Positions 44,312-53,083 are shown, numbered from the stretch's first letter. The stretch: 53,941 bases of DNA from an uncultured Porphyromonadaceae bacterium (GCA_946553045.1 CAMNRO010000015.1:1-53941); one strand, 5' to 3'. The notes: generated by a model from the letters alone, not told the origin. Numbers and translations are program-made.

Positions 44312-44343
44312 CAAATATACTAATCTTTTGTTGTTAAAACAAA
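44312..44343 (-). promoter_or_regulatory. Promoter of the frameshifted mntA-hepT pair
   Basis: Minus strand: TTTG (CAAA at 44340-44343 plus), 20-nt spacer, TATATTTG (44312-44319), then 4 nt to the ATG at 44307. The RNA start falls within a couple of bases of the ATG. Confidence 0.75.
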
Positions 44344-44672
44344 TGCGGGGCGCAGATGGCGGTGGCGGGATATATAAAATGAAGCGGGACGTCGTCGCGA
44401 CGCCCCGAATCTAATACACAATTATCTATAAAACAACTATTTTGTCCATGAGTCTATTGCTATGGGCGGCTATATAAAAATATAGCCGGCTTTCACCCTC
44501 ACGGGCGGAAATCGGTGTCAAAGCCGTTTGAAGCGGCGCAGTACAAGACTGATATGTCTTTGCAAACCGATACTCGACTTTGGTCACTTATTGTGGCGCA
44601 AAATTATTGCATTTTCGTTAATCTGTCAATAGTAATAATGTTAAAAAAAGAGAAAACGGTTTCAGAGATAGC
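44344..44672. other. Gene-free stretch with three structured elements
   Basis: 329 nt without a convincing gene. GGGACGTCG at 44386-44394 pairs with CGACGCCCC at 44398-44406 (8 of 9 pairs, 3-nt loop). A perfect 7-bp stem GGCTATA/TATAGCC lies at 44468-44487. The segment 44490-44620 has mixed composition unlike a coding region. It follows the WYL gene on the minus strand and may hold its terminator or an RNA; I cannot tell which. Confidence 0.5.
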
Positions 44673-45563
44673 TCAGACGTAGAATTTTAGGGCTTCTTCG
44701 AGTTCGGTGCGAAGCATGGCCCGCAGTTCCGGCGGCTCGATGACTTCTACGCGCGGCCCGTACGAGAGCAACTCGGCGACGAGGTCGGGCGTGATGCGCA
44801 TATTGTAGTAAAAAATGGAGTAGCGGTCGTGTATGGCTTCGTCCTGGCTGCGATGAAGGGGGAGCGCGCGGAAGTATTTAGCCTGATTGGGGTCGGTGCG
44901 CACGGCTATGCGTCGTGGCTCGCCCATGCTCGACACGATGCCGAATGAATATCGGAAATATTCGTCGAAATCGAATGTCGGGTCGATTTCGAAGGTGTCG
45001 TTCAGAATCTTAAGGGAGCCGATGCGGTCGAGCGCATAGGTTTTTATTCGGTTTTCGGCAACGTTTCGTCCTGTGAGATACCAGCGCTGTCGGAAAATCT
45101 TCAGAAGGTATGGCTCGAAAGTCACGTTGCCGGGGCGGGTGCGGTAATATGGCTGGTAGTCGAAGCTTATTACCTTGTTTTCGCGCATGGCATCGATGGC
45201 CGGCGCAAGGTGCTGCCTTGCCGAAGGAACGTCTTCGACGAAGATGCGGTCGGCAAGTTCGCGCGAGTTCGACAGCACATCGTTGACAGCCGCGGTGTTG
45301 AGGAGCCATTCGGTCATGTCTTCGCTGTGAGGGCCGTTTTCATCGATGTAGTACTCGTATGTGCGCGTGTCGCATTTTATTTCTACGCAGAAGAGCTCTT
45401 CTATGGCTTCCCTGTAGTTGAAGAATGTGCGGCGCGGCATGGGCTTTCCGTTGGAGAACGCCGAGCGGCACCAGCAGGCGTCGAAATCGGCTCTGGAAAT
45501 TCGCCCGTGCCGTCTGATTGTGTCAATCATCCACAGGTATCGCCTGAAGAGGTCTTTTGCCAT
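44673..45563 (-). CDS. WYL-domain transcriptional regulator
   Basis: A 296-residue regulator with an N-terminal helix-turn-helix region (about 5-60; RRHGRISRADFDACW) and a central WYL domain (about 120-225; VISFDYQPYYR, RWYLTGRNVAENRIKTYALDRI), expected to bind a small ligand or nucleic acid. A C-terminal WCX-type extension follows, ending LRTELEEALKFYV. It sits 28 nt downstream of the SSS symporter gene on the same strand, so it probably regulates that operon or is carried with it. No cas genes or other defence genes lie near. Confidence 0.9.
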   Translation of the reverse strand: MAKDLFRRYLWMIDTIRRHGRISRADFDACWCRSAFSNGKPMPRRTFFNYREAIEELFCVEIKCDTRTYEYYIDENGPHSEDMTEWLLNTAAVNDVLSNSRELADRIFVEDVPSARQHLAPAIDAMRENKVISFDYQPYYRTRPGNVTFEPYLLKIFRQRWYLTGRNVAENRIKTYALDRIGSLKILNDTFEIDPTFDFDEYFRYSFGIVSSMGEPRRIAVRTDPNQAKYFRALPLHRSQDEAIHDRYSIFYYNMRITPDLVAELLSYGPRVEVIEPPELRAMLRTELEEALKFYV

Positions 45564-45591
45564 CGTTGTTTAGAGCTTGTTTAATAACATC

Positions 45592-47046
45592 TTAGTTTTT
45601 TACTCCCACGGAGAGCAGGCGCAGGCCTACGACGGTGAGAAGGGCATTGATGATGAGGAGCTCGAAGCTGGTTTCATAGCCGAACATGTGGCGGAGCGCC
45701 CACTGTATGCACCACGACAGGCACGGTGCGGCAATGCATACCGCAGGCACCAGACGGTCGCGGACGGGCTTGTGCCAGAACATGCCATATACGAAGAGGC
45801 CGAGAATCGGGCCGTAGGTGTATGAGGCAAGGGTGTAGACGGCCGAGATTGCGTCCTGGTCGCTGAGGTAGTAGAATGCTATGATGACGAGCCCCATGAT
45901 TGCCGACATGCCTATATGCACGGCCTTGCGTGTGCGGGTGAGGCCCTTTTCGTCTTTTTTCTTGTGGGCTCCGAGAATGTCTACTGTGTATGAGGTTGTA
46001 AGCGAAGTCAGTGCGGAGCCTGCGGCTGAGTAGGCTGCCGACACGAGGCCGAGCACAAAGAGAATGCCGACGATGACAGGCACGTCGGGGTGTGTGGCTA
46101 CGAGGCCGAAGATGTCGTCGCTCTTGGCCGGGTGGGCTATTCCTTTGGTATCGAGGAATATGACAAGCAGGGTGCCGAGCAGAAGGAAGAGCGCGATGAC
46201 GAAGAACTGGGTGATTCCGCTCACGATCATGTTTTTCTGGCTCTGTCCGCTGTCGCGGCAGGCAAGATTGCGCTGCATCATGTCCTGGTCGAGGCCGGTG
46301 GTGGCTATTGCCATGAAAATGCCTGCGAGGAACTGCTTCCAGAAGTATGTGCCTTCCTTGGGGTTGTCGAAGAAGAACATGCGCGAGGTCGGATGGTCGG
46401 CTATGGCCGAGGTGAGTTCGCCGAAAGAGTAACCGAGGTTGCGTGCGACAAAGTAGATGCACAGCACAACCGACATGATGAGGCAGAAACTCTTGATAGT
46501 ATCGGTCCAGATAAGGGTTTTAACGCCGCCTTGCACCGTATAGAGCCATATGAGTGCTATCGTGACAATGACGTTGAATACAAACGGTATGTGCAGCGGG
46601 CCGAAAACAAGCAGCTGCAGCACGGCGCACACCACGAAGAAGCGCACCGCAGCTCCGAGCATCTTGGATACGAAGAAGAACCAGGCGCCGGTGCGGTAGG
46701 TGGACCCTCCGAAGCGTTCTTCGAGATATCCGTAGATTGATATGAGGTTGCGTTTGTAGAATAGTGGAACCAGTACGAATGCTATCAGGGCATAGCCTAC
46801 AATGAAGCCGAGCACCATCTGGAGGTAGGAATAGCCTTTGGCGGCTACCATGCCCGGAACAGAGATGAAGGTTACACCCGAGATGGCGGCTCCGATCATG
46901 GCGAAGGCTACGACGGGCCACGGCGCCTGGCGTTTGCCGGTGAAGAAAGTGCTGTTGTCGGAGCCACGGGATGCATAGTATGATACGGCCATCAGCAGGG
47001 CGAAGTAGCCTACGATGGTGATGATGACGATTACGGGAAGCGACAT
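45592..47046 (-). CDS. Sodium:solute symporter (SSS), possible MurNAc importer
   Basis: A 484-residue SSS-family transporter with about 13 membrane segments. Marks include the first-helix ISGVTFISVPGMVAAKGYSY (about 54-73), LYTVQGGVKTLIWTDTIKSF, and GLVSAAYSAAGSALTSLTTSYTVD, which carries the Na+ site. The gene upstream encodes a NamZ exo-muramidase. In Tannerella forsythia, MurNAc is taken up by a related transporter (MurT) beside murK-murQ. By that context I infer N-acetylmuramic acid or a muropeptide sugar as substrate; murK and murQ are not in this window. Confidence 0.85.
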   Translation of the reverse strand: MSLPVIVIITIVGYFALLMAVSYYASRGSDNSTFFTGKRQAPWPVVAFAMIGAAISGVTFISVPGMVAAKGYSYLQMVLGFIVGYALIAFVLVPLFYKRNLISIYGYLEERFGGSTYRTGAWFFFVSKMLGAAVRFFVVCAVLQLLVFGPLHIPFVFNVIVTIALIWLYTVQGGVKTLIWTDTIKSFCLIMSVVLCIYFVARNLGYSFGELTSAIADHPTSRMFFFDNPKEGTYFWKQFLAGIFMAIATTGLDQDMMQRNLACRDSGQSQKNMIVSGITQFFVIALFLLLGTLLVIFLDTKGIAHPAKSDDIFGLVATHPDVPVIVGILFVLGLVSAAYSAAGSALTSLTTSYTVDILGAHKKKDEKGLTRTRKAVHIGMSAIMGLVIIAFYYLSDQDAISAVYTLASYTYGPILGLFVYGMFWHKPVRDRLVPAVCIAAPCLSWCIQWALRHMFGYETSFELLIINALLTVVGLRLLSVGVKN

Positions 47047-47094
47047 GTGTGATGGTTGATTTTGGGTTGGGGCTTAGATGTTGTCGACAACCTC

Positions 47095-48264
47095 TTATTC
47101 GGCATACAGAAGGTAGGGGCGGCGCTGCTGTTTGAACTTCTCGACGTCACCGGCCCATGTGGCCTTGATTTCGTCGGCGCTCTTGCCGTCTTCTATCATC
47201 TGGCGGATATCTCCGCGGCCGATAAGGAGTTCGAAGAATGAACGGAAGAACTCGTCGCCCATACCGAGGTCGCGGTATGCGTCGATAAGATATTCGAGGT
47301 TGATGCCTTGAGCAATGGCTTCCGATTCGGGCATGCCGCGGAGGTCTACGCCATGGCAGAGCTTGTCGAGCTGAGGCGGATTTTTAGCGCCGGGCACGCT
47401 GCGCGGTGTGAAGTCGAATGTGCGGTTTTTCATGTCGGGGTGGCCGTATATTTCGAAAGGCGCGTCGGTGCCTCGGCCAAGGCTCACGGGTGTGGCCTCG
47501 AAATAGCAGATCGACGGATAGAGATATATGGCCAGCATGGACCTGAGGTTGGGAGAGGGTGCCACAGGGAGCATATACAGCGACTGGTGTGTGTATCCGT
47601 CGCATGGCACTACGCTCAGTTTCACTTTGCCGCCGTCTGTGAGCCAGCCTTCGCCGTTTGCCATGGTGGCGATTTCGCCCAGCGTCATGCCGTGTACTAC
47701 GGGGATTGGCAGTCTGCCGACGCCTGATGCATATTTCATGTCGAGGATAGGACCGTCTACATACATGCCGTTAGGATTGGGGCGGTCGAGTACGAGCACT
47801 TCCTTGTCGTAGGCCTTGGCGGCGTTCATCAGGTCTATCATCGTGCAGTAGTAGGTGTAGAAACGGAGGCCTACGTCCTGAATATCGACAACTATGACGT
47901 CCAGATTGTCCATGATTTCCTTTGAGGGCATACGCTTGCCTTTGCTGCCATAGAGAGAGGCGATAGGAATGCCTGTCGGCTCGTCGATGCTGTTGCCCAC
48001 GTGCTCGCCTGCGTCGGCAGTGCCGCGGAAACCGTGTTCCGGTGAAAAAAGAGTGACTACATTCAGGCCGTTTTCAAGCATGATGTCGAGAGTGTGGCGG
48101 TCGCCGACCATGCCGGTATGGTTGGAGAAAAGGGCTACGCGCTTATCTTTCAAAGATGGCACGTACAAGTCTGTGCGGGCTGCTCCGACGGTTATGTCGG
48201 CAAAAGATTGTGCCGGGAATAATATCGCGGCAATGAGCATGAACAAAAAAGCGAAATGTTTCAT
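47095..48264 (-). CDS. namZ: NamZ-type exo-beta-N-acetylmuramidase (DUF1343)
   Basis: A 389-residue exported protein of family DUF1343, whose characterised members (NamZ) release N-acetylmuramic acid from the non-reducing end of peptidoglycan fragments. Signal peptide about 1-22 (ending QSFA). Family segments include ALFSNHTGMVGDRHT, LFSPEHGFRGTADAG, VVDIQDVGLRFYTYY and LDRPNPNG, and the length is typical. It is the first gene of namZ-SSS-WYL (48-nt gap), which supports peptidoglycan sugar salvage. A near-match -7 box (TATCTTTA) lies upstream. Confidence 0.9.
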   Translation of the reverse strand: MKHFAFLFMLIAAILFPAQSFADITVGAARTDLYVPSLKDKRVALFSNHTGMVGDRHTLDIMLENGLNVVTLFSPEHGFRGTADAGEHVGNSIDEPTGIPIASLYGSKGKRMPSKEIMDNLDVIVVDIQDVGLRFYTYYCTMIDLMNAAKAYDKEVLVLDRPNPNGMYVDGPILDMKYASGVGRLPIPVVHGMTLGEIATMANGEGWLTDGGKVKLSVVPCDGYTHQSLYMLPVAPSPNLRSMLAIYLYPSICYFEATPVSLGRGTDAPFEIYGHPDMKNRTFDFTPRSVPGAKNPPQLDKLCHGVDLRGMPESEAIAQGINLEYLIDAYRDLGMGDEFFRSFFELLIGRGDIRQMIEDGKSADEIKATWAGDVEKFKQQRRPYLLYAE

Positions 48265-48365
48265 TGATATGTGATATTTTGCCGTAAAGATACAGCATAT
48301 AATTGGATTTGGCTTCTAAAAATCAGTGCAAAAATATTAATAAATATTAAAACTACTTTTAGATG

Positions 48366-48395
48366 TTTGTTTTATCGAAAAAATGCCTAACTTTG
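48366..48395 (+). promoter_or_regulatory. tRNA-Ala promoter
   Basis: TTTG at 48366-48369, 18-nt spacer, TAACTTTG at 48388-48395. RNA would start near 48402, about 10 nt before the tRNA. Confidence 0.75.
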
Positions 48396-48412
48396 CAACG
48401 CAAACAGACAAT

Positions 48413-48489
48413 GGGGCACTAGCTCATCTGGCTAGAGCGCGACACTGGCAGTGTCGAGGTGAGCGGTTCGAGTCCGCTGTGCTCCACCA
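48413..48489 (+). tRNA. tRNA-Ala (GGC)
   Basis: A full cloverleaf of 77 nt including encoded CCA. The acceptor stem GGGGCAC pairs with GTGCTCC, with the G3:U70 wobble that is the identity signal of alanine tRNAs. The D-stem is GCTC/GAGC. The anticodon stem is CGACA/TGTCG with loop CTGGCAG, giving anticodon GGC (reads GCC/GCU). The T-stem is AGCGG/CCGCT with loop TTCGAGT. It is followed after 2 nt by a hairpin terminator that recurs twice downstream. Confidence 0.97.
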
Positions 48490-48491
48490 AA

Positions 48492-48539
48492 GGCGAATCG
48501 AGAATATCGGTTCGCTTTTTTTGTTATATCACTATAAAT
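48492..48539 (+). repeat. 48-bp terminator/promoter cassette, copy 1
   Basis: Begins with GGCGAATCG and ends with ACTATAAAT. GCGAATCG and CGGTTCGC form an 8-bp stem (one G-U) around AGAATAT, followed by seven Ts: an intrinsic terminator for the tRNA. The T-run ends in TTTG, the form of a -33 box. The same 48 bp recurs exactly at 52373-52420 and with three changes at 53106-53153. In this copy no TAnnTTTG box follows at the right distance. Confidence 0.92.
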
Positions 48540-48589
48540 ATTCTCTTTTAGGGGTTGAGTTTTGCAGATGTTGTGTGTCTTATTAGTGT

Positions 48590-49078
48590 ATGACGAACAG
48601 AAACGACATAGGGCGGCTTTTCAAAGCACACTATGCGCAGATGTACCGCTTGGCCGTGGCACTTCTGCACGACGATGATATTGCGCGCGACATCGTCCAT
48701 GATGTGTTTGCATCGCTTCTCGACGCACCCCTTGAGATTAGTGTCACAGCTGCTTATCTTATTAAAGCGGTCAGAAACCGCTGCCTGAACTATATCCGCG
48801 ACTGTGAGACTCACCAAAGGATTGCCAACCGTTATTTTCTCGAAAACGAGGAGTACGACCGCGAGGATTGGCCTGACGAAGAAACCATTGCCCGTATATA
48901 CAGTCTTGTCAAGTCTGAAATATCTCCGCAGGCAAGACGTGTCATCGAATTACGCTTCTCCGAGGGTTTGCCGTTTGCCCGCATAGCGGCGACAATGAGA
49001 ATAAGCGAGACTGCCGTTTACCGCCATCTGAGTCATGCACTGATTATCATTCGCAAAAAACTCAACGAAAATGGATAA
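48590..49078 (+). CDS. ECF sigma-70 factor
   Basis: A 162-residue extracytoplasmic-function sigma factor. Region 2 (about 9-75; DDDIARDIVHDVFASLLDA) binds core polymerase and the -10 box. Region 4 (about 108-158; EGLPFARIAATMRISETAVYRHL) is the -35-binding helix-turn-helix. It overlaps the DUF4974 anti-sigma gene by 8 nt, and an STN-type outer-membrane receptor follows. This is the cell-surface signalling layout of Bacteroidetes, in which ligand binding outside frees the sigma factor inside to activate, usually, the same operon. Confidence 0.93.
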   Translation: MTNRNDIGRLFKAHYAQMYRLAVALLHDDDIARDIVHDVFASLLDAPLEISVTAAYLIKAVRNRCLNYIRDCETHQRIANRYFLENEEYDREDWPDEETIARIYSLVKSEISPQARRVIELRFSEGLPFARIAATMRISETAVYRHLSHALIIIRKKLNENG

Positions 49079-49709
49079 GTACGAACTTGTGCTTGATGTC
49101 ATCGAGCATCCCGAAAAATATACTTCCGGGCGCTTGGCGGAAATAATGTCTGATTCAGAAGCCAGAGAAATCTACAATCTGCTATGCAAAACTGATTCTG
49201 CTATAGAGGCCAATAAAGAGATAGATGTTGACGCCGAGTGGGAAGATTTCTCGGAGAAGCATTCTGTTCGCAATCGCCGCACATTCTTTTGGTTCGGCAG
49301 TCGTGCCGCATCCATTGCAGCCATAGTCGGCACTTCAATAGTAGCCGTTGCTGCCGGAATAGCCGTCACCGTGAATGTAGTCGTCCGTAAACCGGAACCG
49401 GTTGCTGAAAATGTGGCTGTTGCGTCGTCCGTTGAAGCCGTTTCGACAGATACTTTGACGTCTAATAGAGATGCTGTCAAGGTTGGTCTGACGCCGATAA
49501 TGTTTGAGAATGAGCCTCTTGACAAGATAATGAAAGAGGTTGCCGATGCTTACGGTATGGAGGTTAAGTTTAACAACAAGGAAGTAGCATCGCTGCACCT
49601 TTACTATAGGTTCGACCCATCGCTATCGCTCAACGAGCTTGTGGAACAACTCAATACATTCGAGCAAATCAATATCAAGCAAAACGGCAACATTCTGACC
49701 ATTGACTGA
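49071..49709 (+). CDS. Minimal anti-sigma protein (DUF4974)
   Basis: A 212-residue single-pass anti-sigma candidate. A cytoplasmic N-terminal part (about 1-75) would hold the sigma factor, with one membrane segment (about 82-107; ASIAAIVGTSIVAVAAGIAV), then a short periplasmic part. The final 70 residues (about 140-212; FENEPLDKIMKEVADAYGMEVKFNN) form a DUF4974/STN-like domain that would touch the receptor. The central FecR domain normally found between these parts is missing. The receptor gene starts 2 nt after its stop. Confidence 0.85.
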   Translation: MDKYELVLDVIEHPEKYTSGRLAEIMSDSEAREIYNLLCKTDSAIEANKEIDVDAEWEDFSEKHSVRNRRTFFWFGSRAASIAAIVGTSIVAVAAGIAVTVNVVVRKPEPVAENVAVASSVEAVSTDTLTSNRDAVKVGLTPIMFENEPLDKIMKEVADAYGMEVKFNNKEVASLHLYYRFDPSLSLNELVEQLNTFEQINIKQNGNILTID

Positions 49710-49711
49710 CA

Positions 49712-52258
49712 ATGAGAACAATACTGGCAATAATATTGGCTCTGATATCTTATATTTCAGCCAATGCAAACAAATATACCTATTCATTTCACAACACTCC
49801 TATATCAGAAGCTATTGTAAGAATAAGTAAAGACCATCCTGACATAAATATCTCCTTCATCTACAAGGAACTCGACAACTACAAAACATCAGCGAAAATT
49901 CATGCAGATGACGTCTTCGACGCCTTGCGTCAAACAATAGGTCTCAATCCAATATCAGTCATTAAAAAAGACAATAATTACTATATCGAGGCACTGCAAC
50001 ACGGAAAATTCTGCTATACAGGCAGAGCTGTAGGTCGTGATGACGAGCCTGTTGTAGCGGCAACAGTAATGCTGCTTGCGCCGAAGGACTCCACGGTCAT
50101 AACATACGGCATGACCGATGCCACTGGACACTTTTCAATTCCATGCGACAAGAAACATGTACTTGCTAAGTTTACTTGTATAGGTTATAAAACAACCTAT
50201 ATAAATATGTCAGACTTTGCGATGGGAACTATCACAATGCAACTGTCGCCCATACATCTTTCTGCTGTTTCTGTCGAATCGGATAATACAATTTTATCAA
50301 CGGATAAAAATGTTTACATTCCGACATCGACCCAAAAGAATGCGTCGCAGAATGCCGCAGATCTTTTGCGTCGTATGGCTATTCCGCAGTTGGCAATCAA
50401 TCCTGGCGACAACTCTGTTAAAGATGTTTTCGGCAACAATGTGGCTGTTTTCATTAATTACCACGAAGCCCAGTCTGACGAACTAAAAGGTATGAAAATG
50501 AATGATGTTCGCAAAATAGAGTACATCGAATTTCCTGCCGACCCACGGTTCAAGGGCGAGCAGCGCGTTGTCAACTTCATTGTTCAGGAATATGAGTATG
50601 GTGGATATATAAAGGCTTCAGAGTCGTTCACTACTCTTAATGGCATGTTCAATAATACCGATATTTTCAGCCGTTTCACTTATAAGAAGATGACATATGA
50701 TATATACGCTGGTGCTGACAATCAGGATTTTCATCATTCCGGAGCTGATAATTCGGCGGTTTATCGTCTCGAAGATAAAGGAATGCCGTTGGAGGTTACA
50801 CGTAGAGAGGCTTTCAAGAAATCAGATACACGCACAAACGAATATCCTGTAACGCTAAGAGCAAGTTATTATTCGCCACGTTTTACAGTCCGTAATACAT
50901 TGTCACTCACGCACTATTCTTCGCCTGAGCAATTATCTTGCGGTGATTTGAATGTCAATAATCACCCCGAAAGCGATTATACATACTCGAGAAATGCCCC
51001 TAAAAGAAATAATACTGTTTACTACAATAGCAACATTTGGGGTGCTTTAGGTTCTAATGCATCATTCGATATTACGCCTACTTTTCGCCATACACATCGT
51101 AACAACATATCCTCTTACGAATCAACATTGCTCAACGAACCGATTCTTAATCACATAACTGAGAATTCATATAATTGGAGTTTACAGGCAAATGGACGCA
51201 CAGGCATCGGACAGAAGAGTCAGCTTTCGTTATTCATAGCCGGAGGTCAGAATATCAATGACTTGACTTATAGAGGCTCCAACAATATCTACGACTCTTA
51301 TTCTAATTCTTTTGCAGTCGGTGAACTTCGGTATAGATACCAGACTCGTAAAATCTCCATTTCAACTTTTCTCGGGATTGGTTATGATCATAATTCGATG
51401 AATGGAATCACTTCTGACGATGCATTCCCACGGTTTGGCGCCAATGTAAGGATTTCACTTAGCAATAATTGCCAGATTTCCGCATATCTGTCCTATCAAA
51501 CGACTACCCCGGACATCAGTATGAAGGCTAATGACATAGTTCAAAGCAATGAATATATGTACCTTACCGCGAACCCCAATTTGAGAAACTGGCGAAATCT
51601 CAACTCCAATCTGTCATATAACTGGTACTGCAACAATTCGTTCTCATTGGCAGCTTTTGCCGGATATGAACAGGACTTCAACCGTGTCGCAACTGTTTAC
51701 ATACCTTATAAAGACGGTCTCGCTTTATTACGAGATTACATGAATGACGGTTCTTACAGACATTACTATCTAGGAGTCTCGGCCAATTATAAACTTTTCA
51801 ATAACAGTCTTCAGTTATACGCCAATCTTACTCAAAATGCTTATGAGATTACGGGCAGATATAGTGATTCATATTATCCTGTCCGAATACAGTTGCAAGG
51901 GGTATATTACTGGAAATCATTCAATGTACTTGCTTCGTGGGGTAATCCTCAGCGTACATTGACTGAAAACTCTAACTACATAATTCGAGGACGTAATTTC
52001 CATATGTTTTCTATCGGTTGGGGTAATGGTACTTGGTCTGTAAACTGTGCTGCGAAGAATATCTTTAATAAAGGATGGCGTTACGAGATATGGGAAAAAC
52101 AGAGTCCGTTATATTCTGAATATAAAGCTGTTTATAGTCCTTCGTCGCATGCGAGCTTAAATCTATCTGTTACTTATACTATAGGTTACGGCAAAAAGGT
52201 ACAGCGAGGCAATGAAGTAGGTGGACAAGGAAGTGCTCCGTCTGCAATTATCCGATAG
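49712..52258 (+). CDS. STN-type outer-membrane signalling receptor
   Basis: An 848-residue outer-membrane protein. Signal peptide about 1-19; an STN/secretin-N domain (about 24-90; FHNTPISEAIVRISKDHPDI), the signalling part that meets the anti-sigma protein; a carboxypeptidase-regulatory-like sandwich (about 96-180); a plug-like region (about 215-300); then a barrel of many aromatic strands. It has no SusD partner. Its DNA is strongly AT-rich compared with the chromosome around it, a sign of transfer. Ligand unknown. The end is a glycine-rich tail. Confidence 0.88.
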   Translation: MRTILAIILALISYISANANKYTYSFHNTPISEAIVRISKDHPDINISFIYKELDNYKTSAKIHADDVFDALRQTIGLNPISVIKKDNNYYIEALQHGKFCYTGRAVGRDDEPVVAATVMLLAPKDSTVITYGMTDATGHFSIPCDKKHVLAKFTCIGYKTTYINMSDFAMGTITMQLSPIHLSAVSVESDNTILSTDKNVYIPTSTQKNASQNAADLLRRMAIPQLAINPGDNSVKDVFGNNVAVFINYHEAQSDELKGMKMNDVRKIEYIEFPADPRFKGEQRVVNFIVQEYEYGGYIKASESFTTLNGMFNNTDIFSRFTYKKMTYDIYAGADNQDFHHSGADNSAVYRLEDKGMPLEVTRREAFKKSDTRTNEYPVTLRASYYSPRFTVRNTLSLTHYSSPEQLSCGDLNVNNHPESDYTYSRNAPKRNNTVYYNSNIWGALGSNASFDITPTFRHTHRNNISSYESTLLNEPILNHITENSYNWSLQANGRTGIGQKSQLSLFIAGGQNINDLTYRGSNNIYDSYSNSFAVGELRYRYQTRKISISTFLGIGYDHNSMNGITSDDAFPRFGANVRISLSNNCQISAYLSYQTTTPDISMKANDIVQSNEYMYLTANPNLRNWRNLNSNLSYNWYCNNSFSLAAFAGYEQDFNRVATVYIPYKDGLALLRDYMNDGSYRHYYLGVSANYKLFNNSLQLYANLTQNAYEITGRYSDSYYPVRIQLQGVYYWKSFNVLASWGNPQRTLTENSNYIIRGRNFHMFSIGWGNGTWSVNCAAKNIFNKGWRYEIWEKQSPLYSEYKAVYSPSSHASLNLSVTYTIGYGKKVQRGNEVGGQGSAPSAIIR

Positions 52259-52372
52259 CTATTATGAATTAGCCTGACTTATTATGAAATGCCACTGAGG
52301 GAGGCTCTCGCTTCTCTATGTGGCGTTGCTCGTGTGGCTTTGATTGTTCAGAATGGTCTTTGCGTAGCCCAC
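52259..52372. other. Gap between receptor and cassette copy 2
   Basis: A 50-codon open frame (52289-52441) crosses the gap and the cassette, but nothing similar exists at the other copies, so I treat it as chance. I see no gene or clear promoter in the first 110 nt. Confidence 0.5.
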
Positions 52373-52420
52373 GGCGAATCGAGAATATCGGTTCGCTTTT
52401 TTTGTTATATCACTATAAAT
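52373..52420 (+). repeat. 48-bp terminator/promoter cassette, copy 2
   Basis: Identical over all 48 bases to the copy behind tRNA-Ala. The terminator would stop transcription from the receptor gene, while the TTTG at the end of its T-run (52401-52404) is the -33 box for mntA just downstream. Confidence 0.95.
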
Positions 52421-52431
52421 GGCTATATTTG
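52401..52431 (+). promoter_or_regulatory. Promoter of mntA copy A
   Basis: TTTG at 52401-52404, exactly 19 nt, TATATTTG at 52424-52431, then 6 nt to the ATG at 52438. The RNA start is predicted at the ATG, so the mRNA is probably leaderless. Confidence 0.8.
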
Positions 52432-52437
52432 CGGTGT

Positions 52438-52737
52438 ATGAAGCTGATAGAAATGAACATGGATAAGATAGTGGCCTTGTGCAAGAAGTACAAGGTAGCC
52501 AAGCTATGGGTCTTCGGCTCCATTCTCACCCCGCGCTTCAACGATGACAGCGACGTCGATTTCTCGGTGATTTTTCACTATGACCAGATTCAGGATTTAT
52601 TTGTCACATTCTTTGATTTCATTGATGAACTTCAGGACTTGCTTGGCCGAAAGGTAGATATGGTTGACGAGACGGCTGTCAGGAATTCATTTTTTCGCAA
52701 AGAACTCGATAAAACCAAATACTTGATTTATGGATGA
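52438..52737 (+). CDS. mntA: MntA-type nucleotidyltransferase antitoxin, copy A
   Basis: A 99-residue minimal nucleotidyltransferase, expected to AMPylate and silence HepT. The catalytic GSx10DxD motif spans G27-S28 to D39-V-D41. Residues 1-42 are identical to copy B, with only silent base changes; from residue 43 (SVIFHYDQIQ) the sequence is unrelated in DNA and only similar in pattern (LLGRKVDMVDETAVRNSFF). The usual acidic third residue after D-x-D is replaced by a V-I-F-H stretch, so activity may be reduced. Its stop overlaps hepT by 8 nt. Confidence 0.92.
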   Translation: MKLIEMNMDKIVALCKKYKVAKLWVFGSILTPRFNDDSDVDFSVIFHYDQIQDLFVTFFDFIDELQDLLGRKVDMVDETAVRNSFFRKELDKTKYLIYG

Positions 52738-53083
52738 GCAAATTGTCAAGTCACTTCTTGATATCCTCAAGTCTATCGAGAATATAGAGTTGTTTTGCTC
52801 CTCCCGCCCAAAGGAATTCAAGACATTCTGTGAGGACCTTTGTTTCCGTAGTGCCGTTCAATGGGAAATCGCTATCATAGGTGAGGCGATGAACAGAATT
52901 CTGAAGGTATGTCCTGATATAAGCATTACATCTGCGCGTAGGATTGTAAATACCCGTAATTACCTTATACACGGCTATGACAGCTTAAGGGAAGATTTAA
53001 TATGGGCTATAGTGGTAAACCATTTGCCAATATTAAAGGCCGAAGTCACAAAATTGCTCGAATCCGCTGATTCGGTCCGATGA
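52730..53083 (+). CDS. hepT: HepT HEPN-domain RNase toxin, copy A
   Basis: A 117-residue all-helical HEPN protein. The RNase active site RX4HXY is R76-x4-H81-G-Y83 in NTRNYLIHGYDS; Y83 is the residue AMPylated by MntA in characterised systems. The conserved GEAMNRIL (51-58) and the C-terminal LPILKAEVTKLL helix are present. The ATG lies 8 nt inside the end of mntA, so the pair is translated together. Only moderately similar to copy B, unlike the near-identical start of the two antitoxins. Confidence 0.93.
   Translation: MDEQIVKSLLDILKSIENIELFCSSRPKEFKTFCEDLCFRSAVQWEIAIIGEAMNRILKVCPDISITSARRIVNTRNYLIHGYDSLREDLIWAIVVNHLPILKAEVTKLLESADSVR

Noticed and set aside
44426-44449. Seven-codon minus-strand frame reading MDKIVVL, like the start of MntA
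   Set aside because: Too short, has no promoter, and the match of a few residues can be chance.
52289-52441. 50-codon frame running through cassette copy 2 and ending at the mntA start
   Set aside because: At copies 1 and 3 the same bases are not open in a matching frame, so it is probably chance or a remnant.
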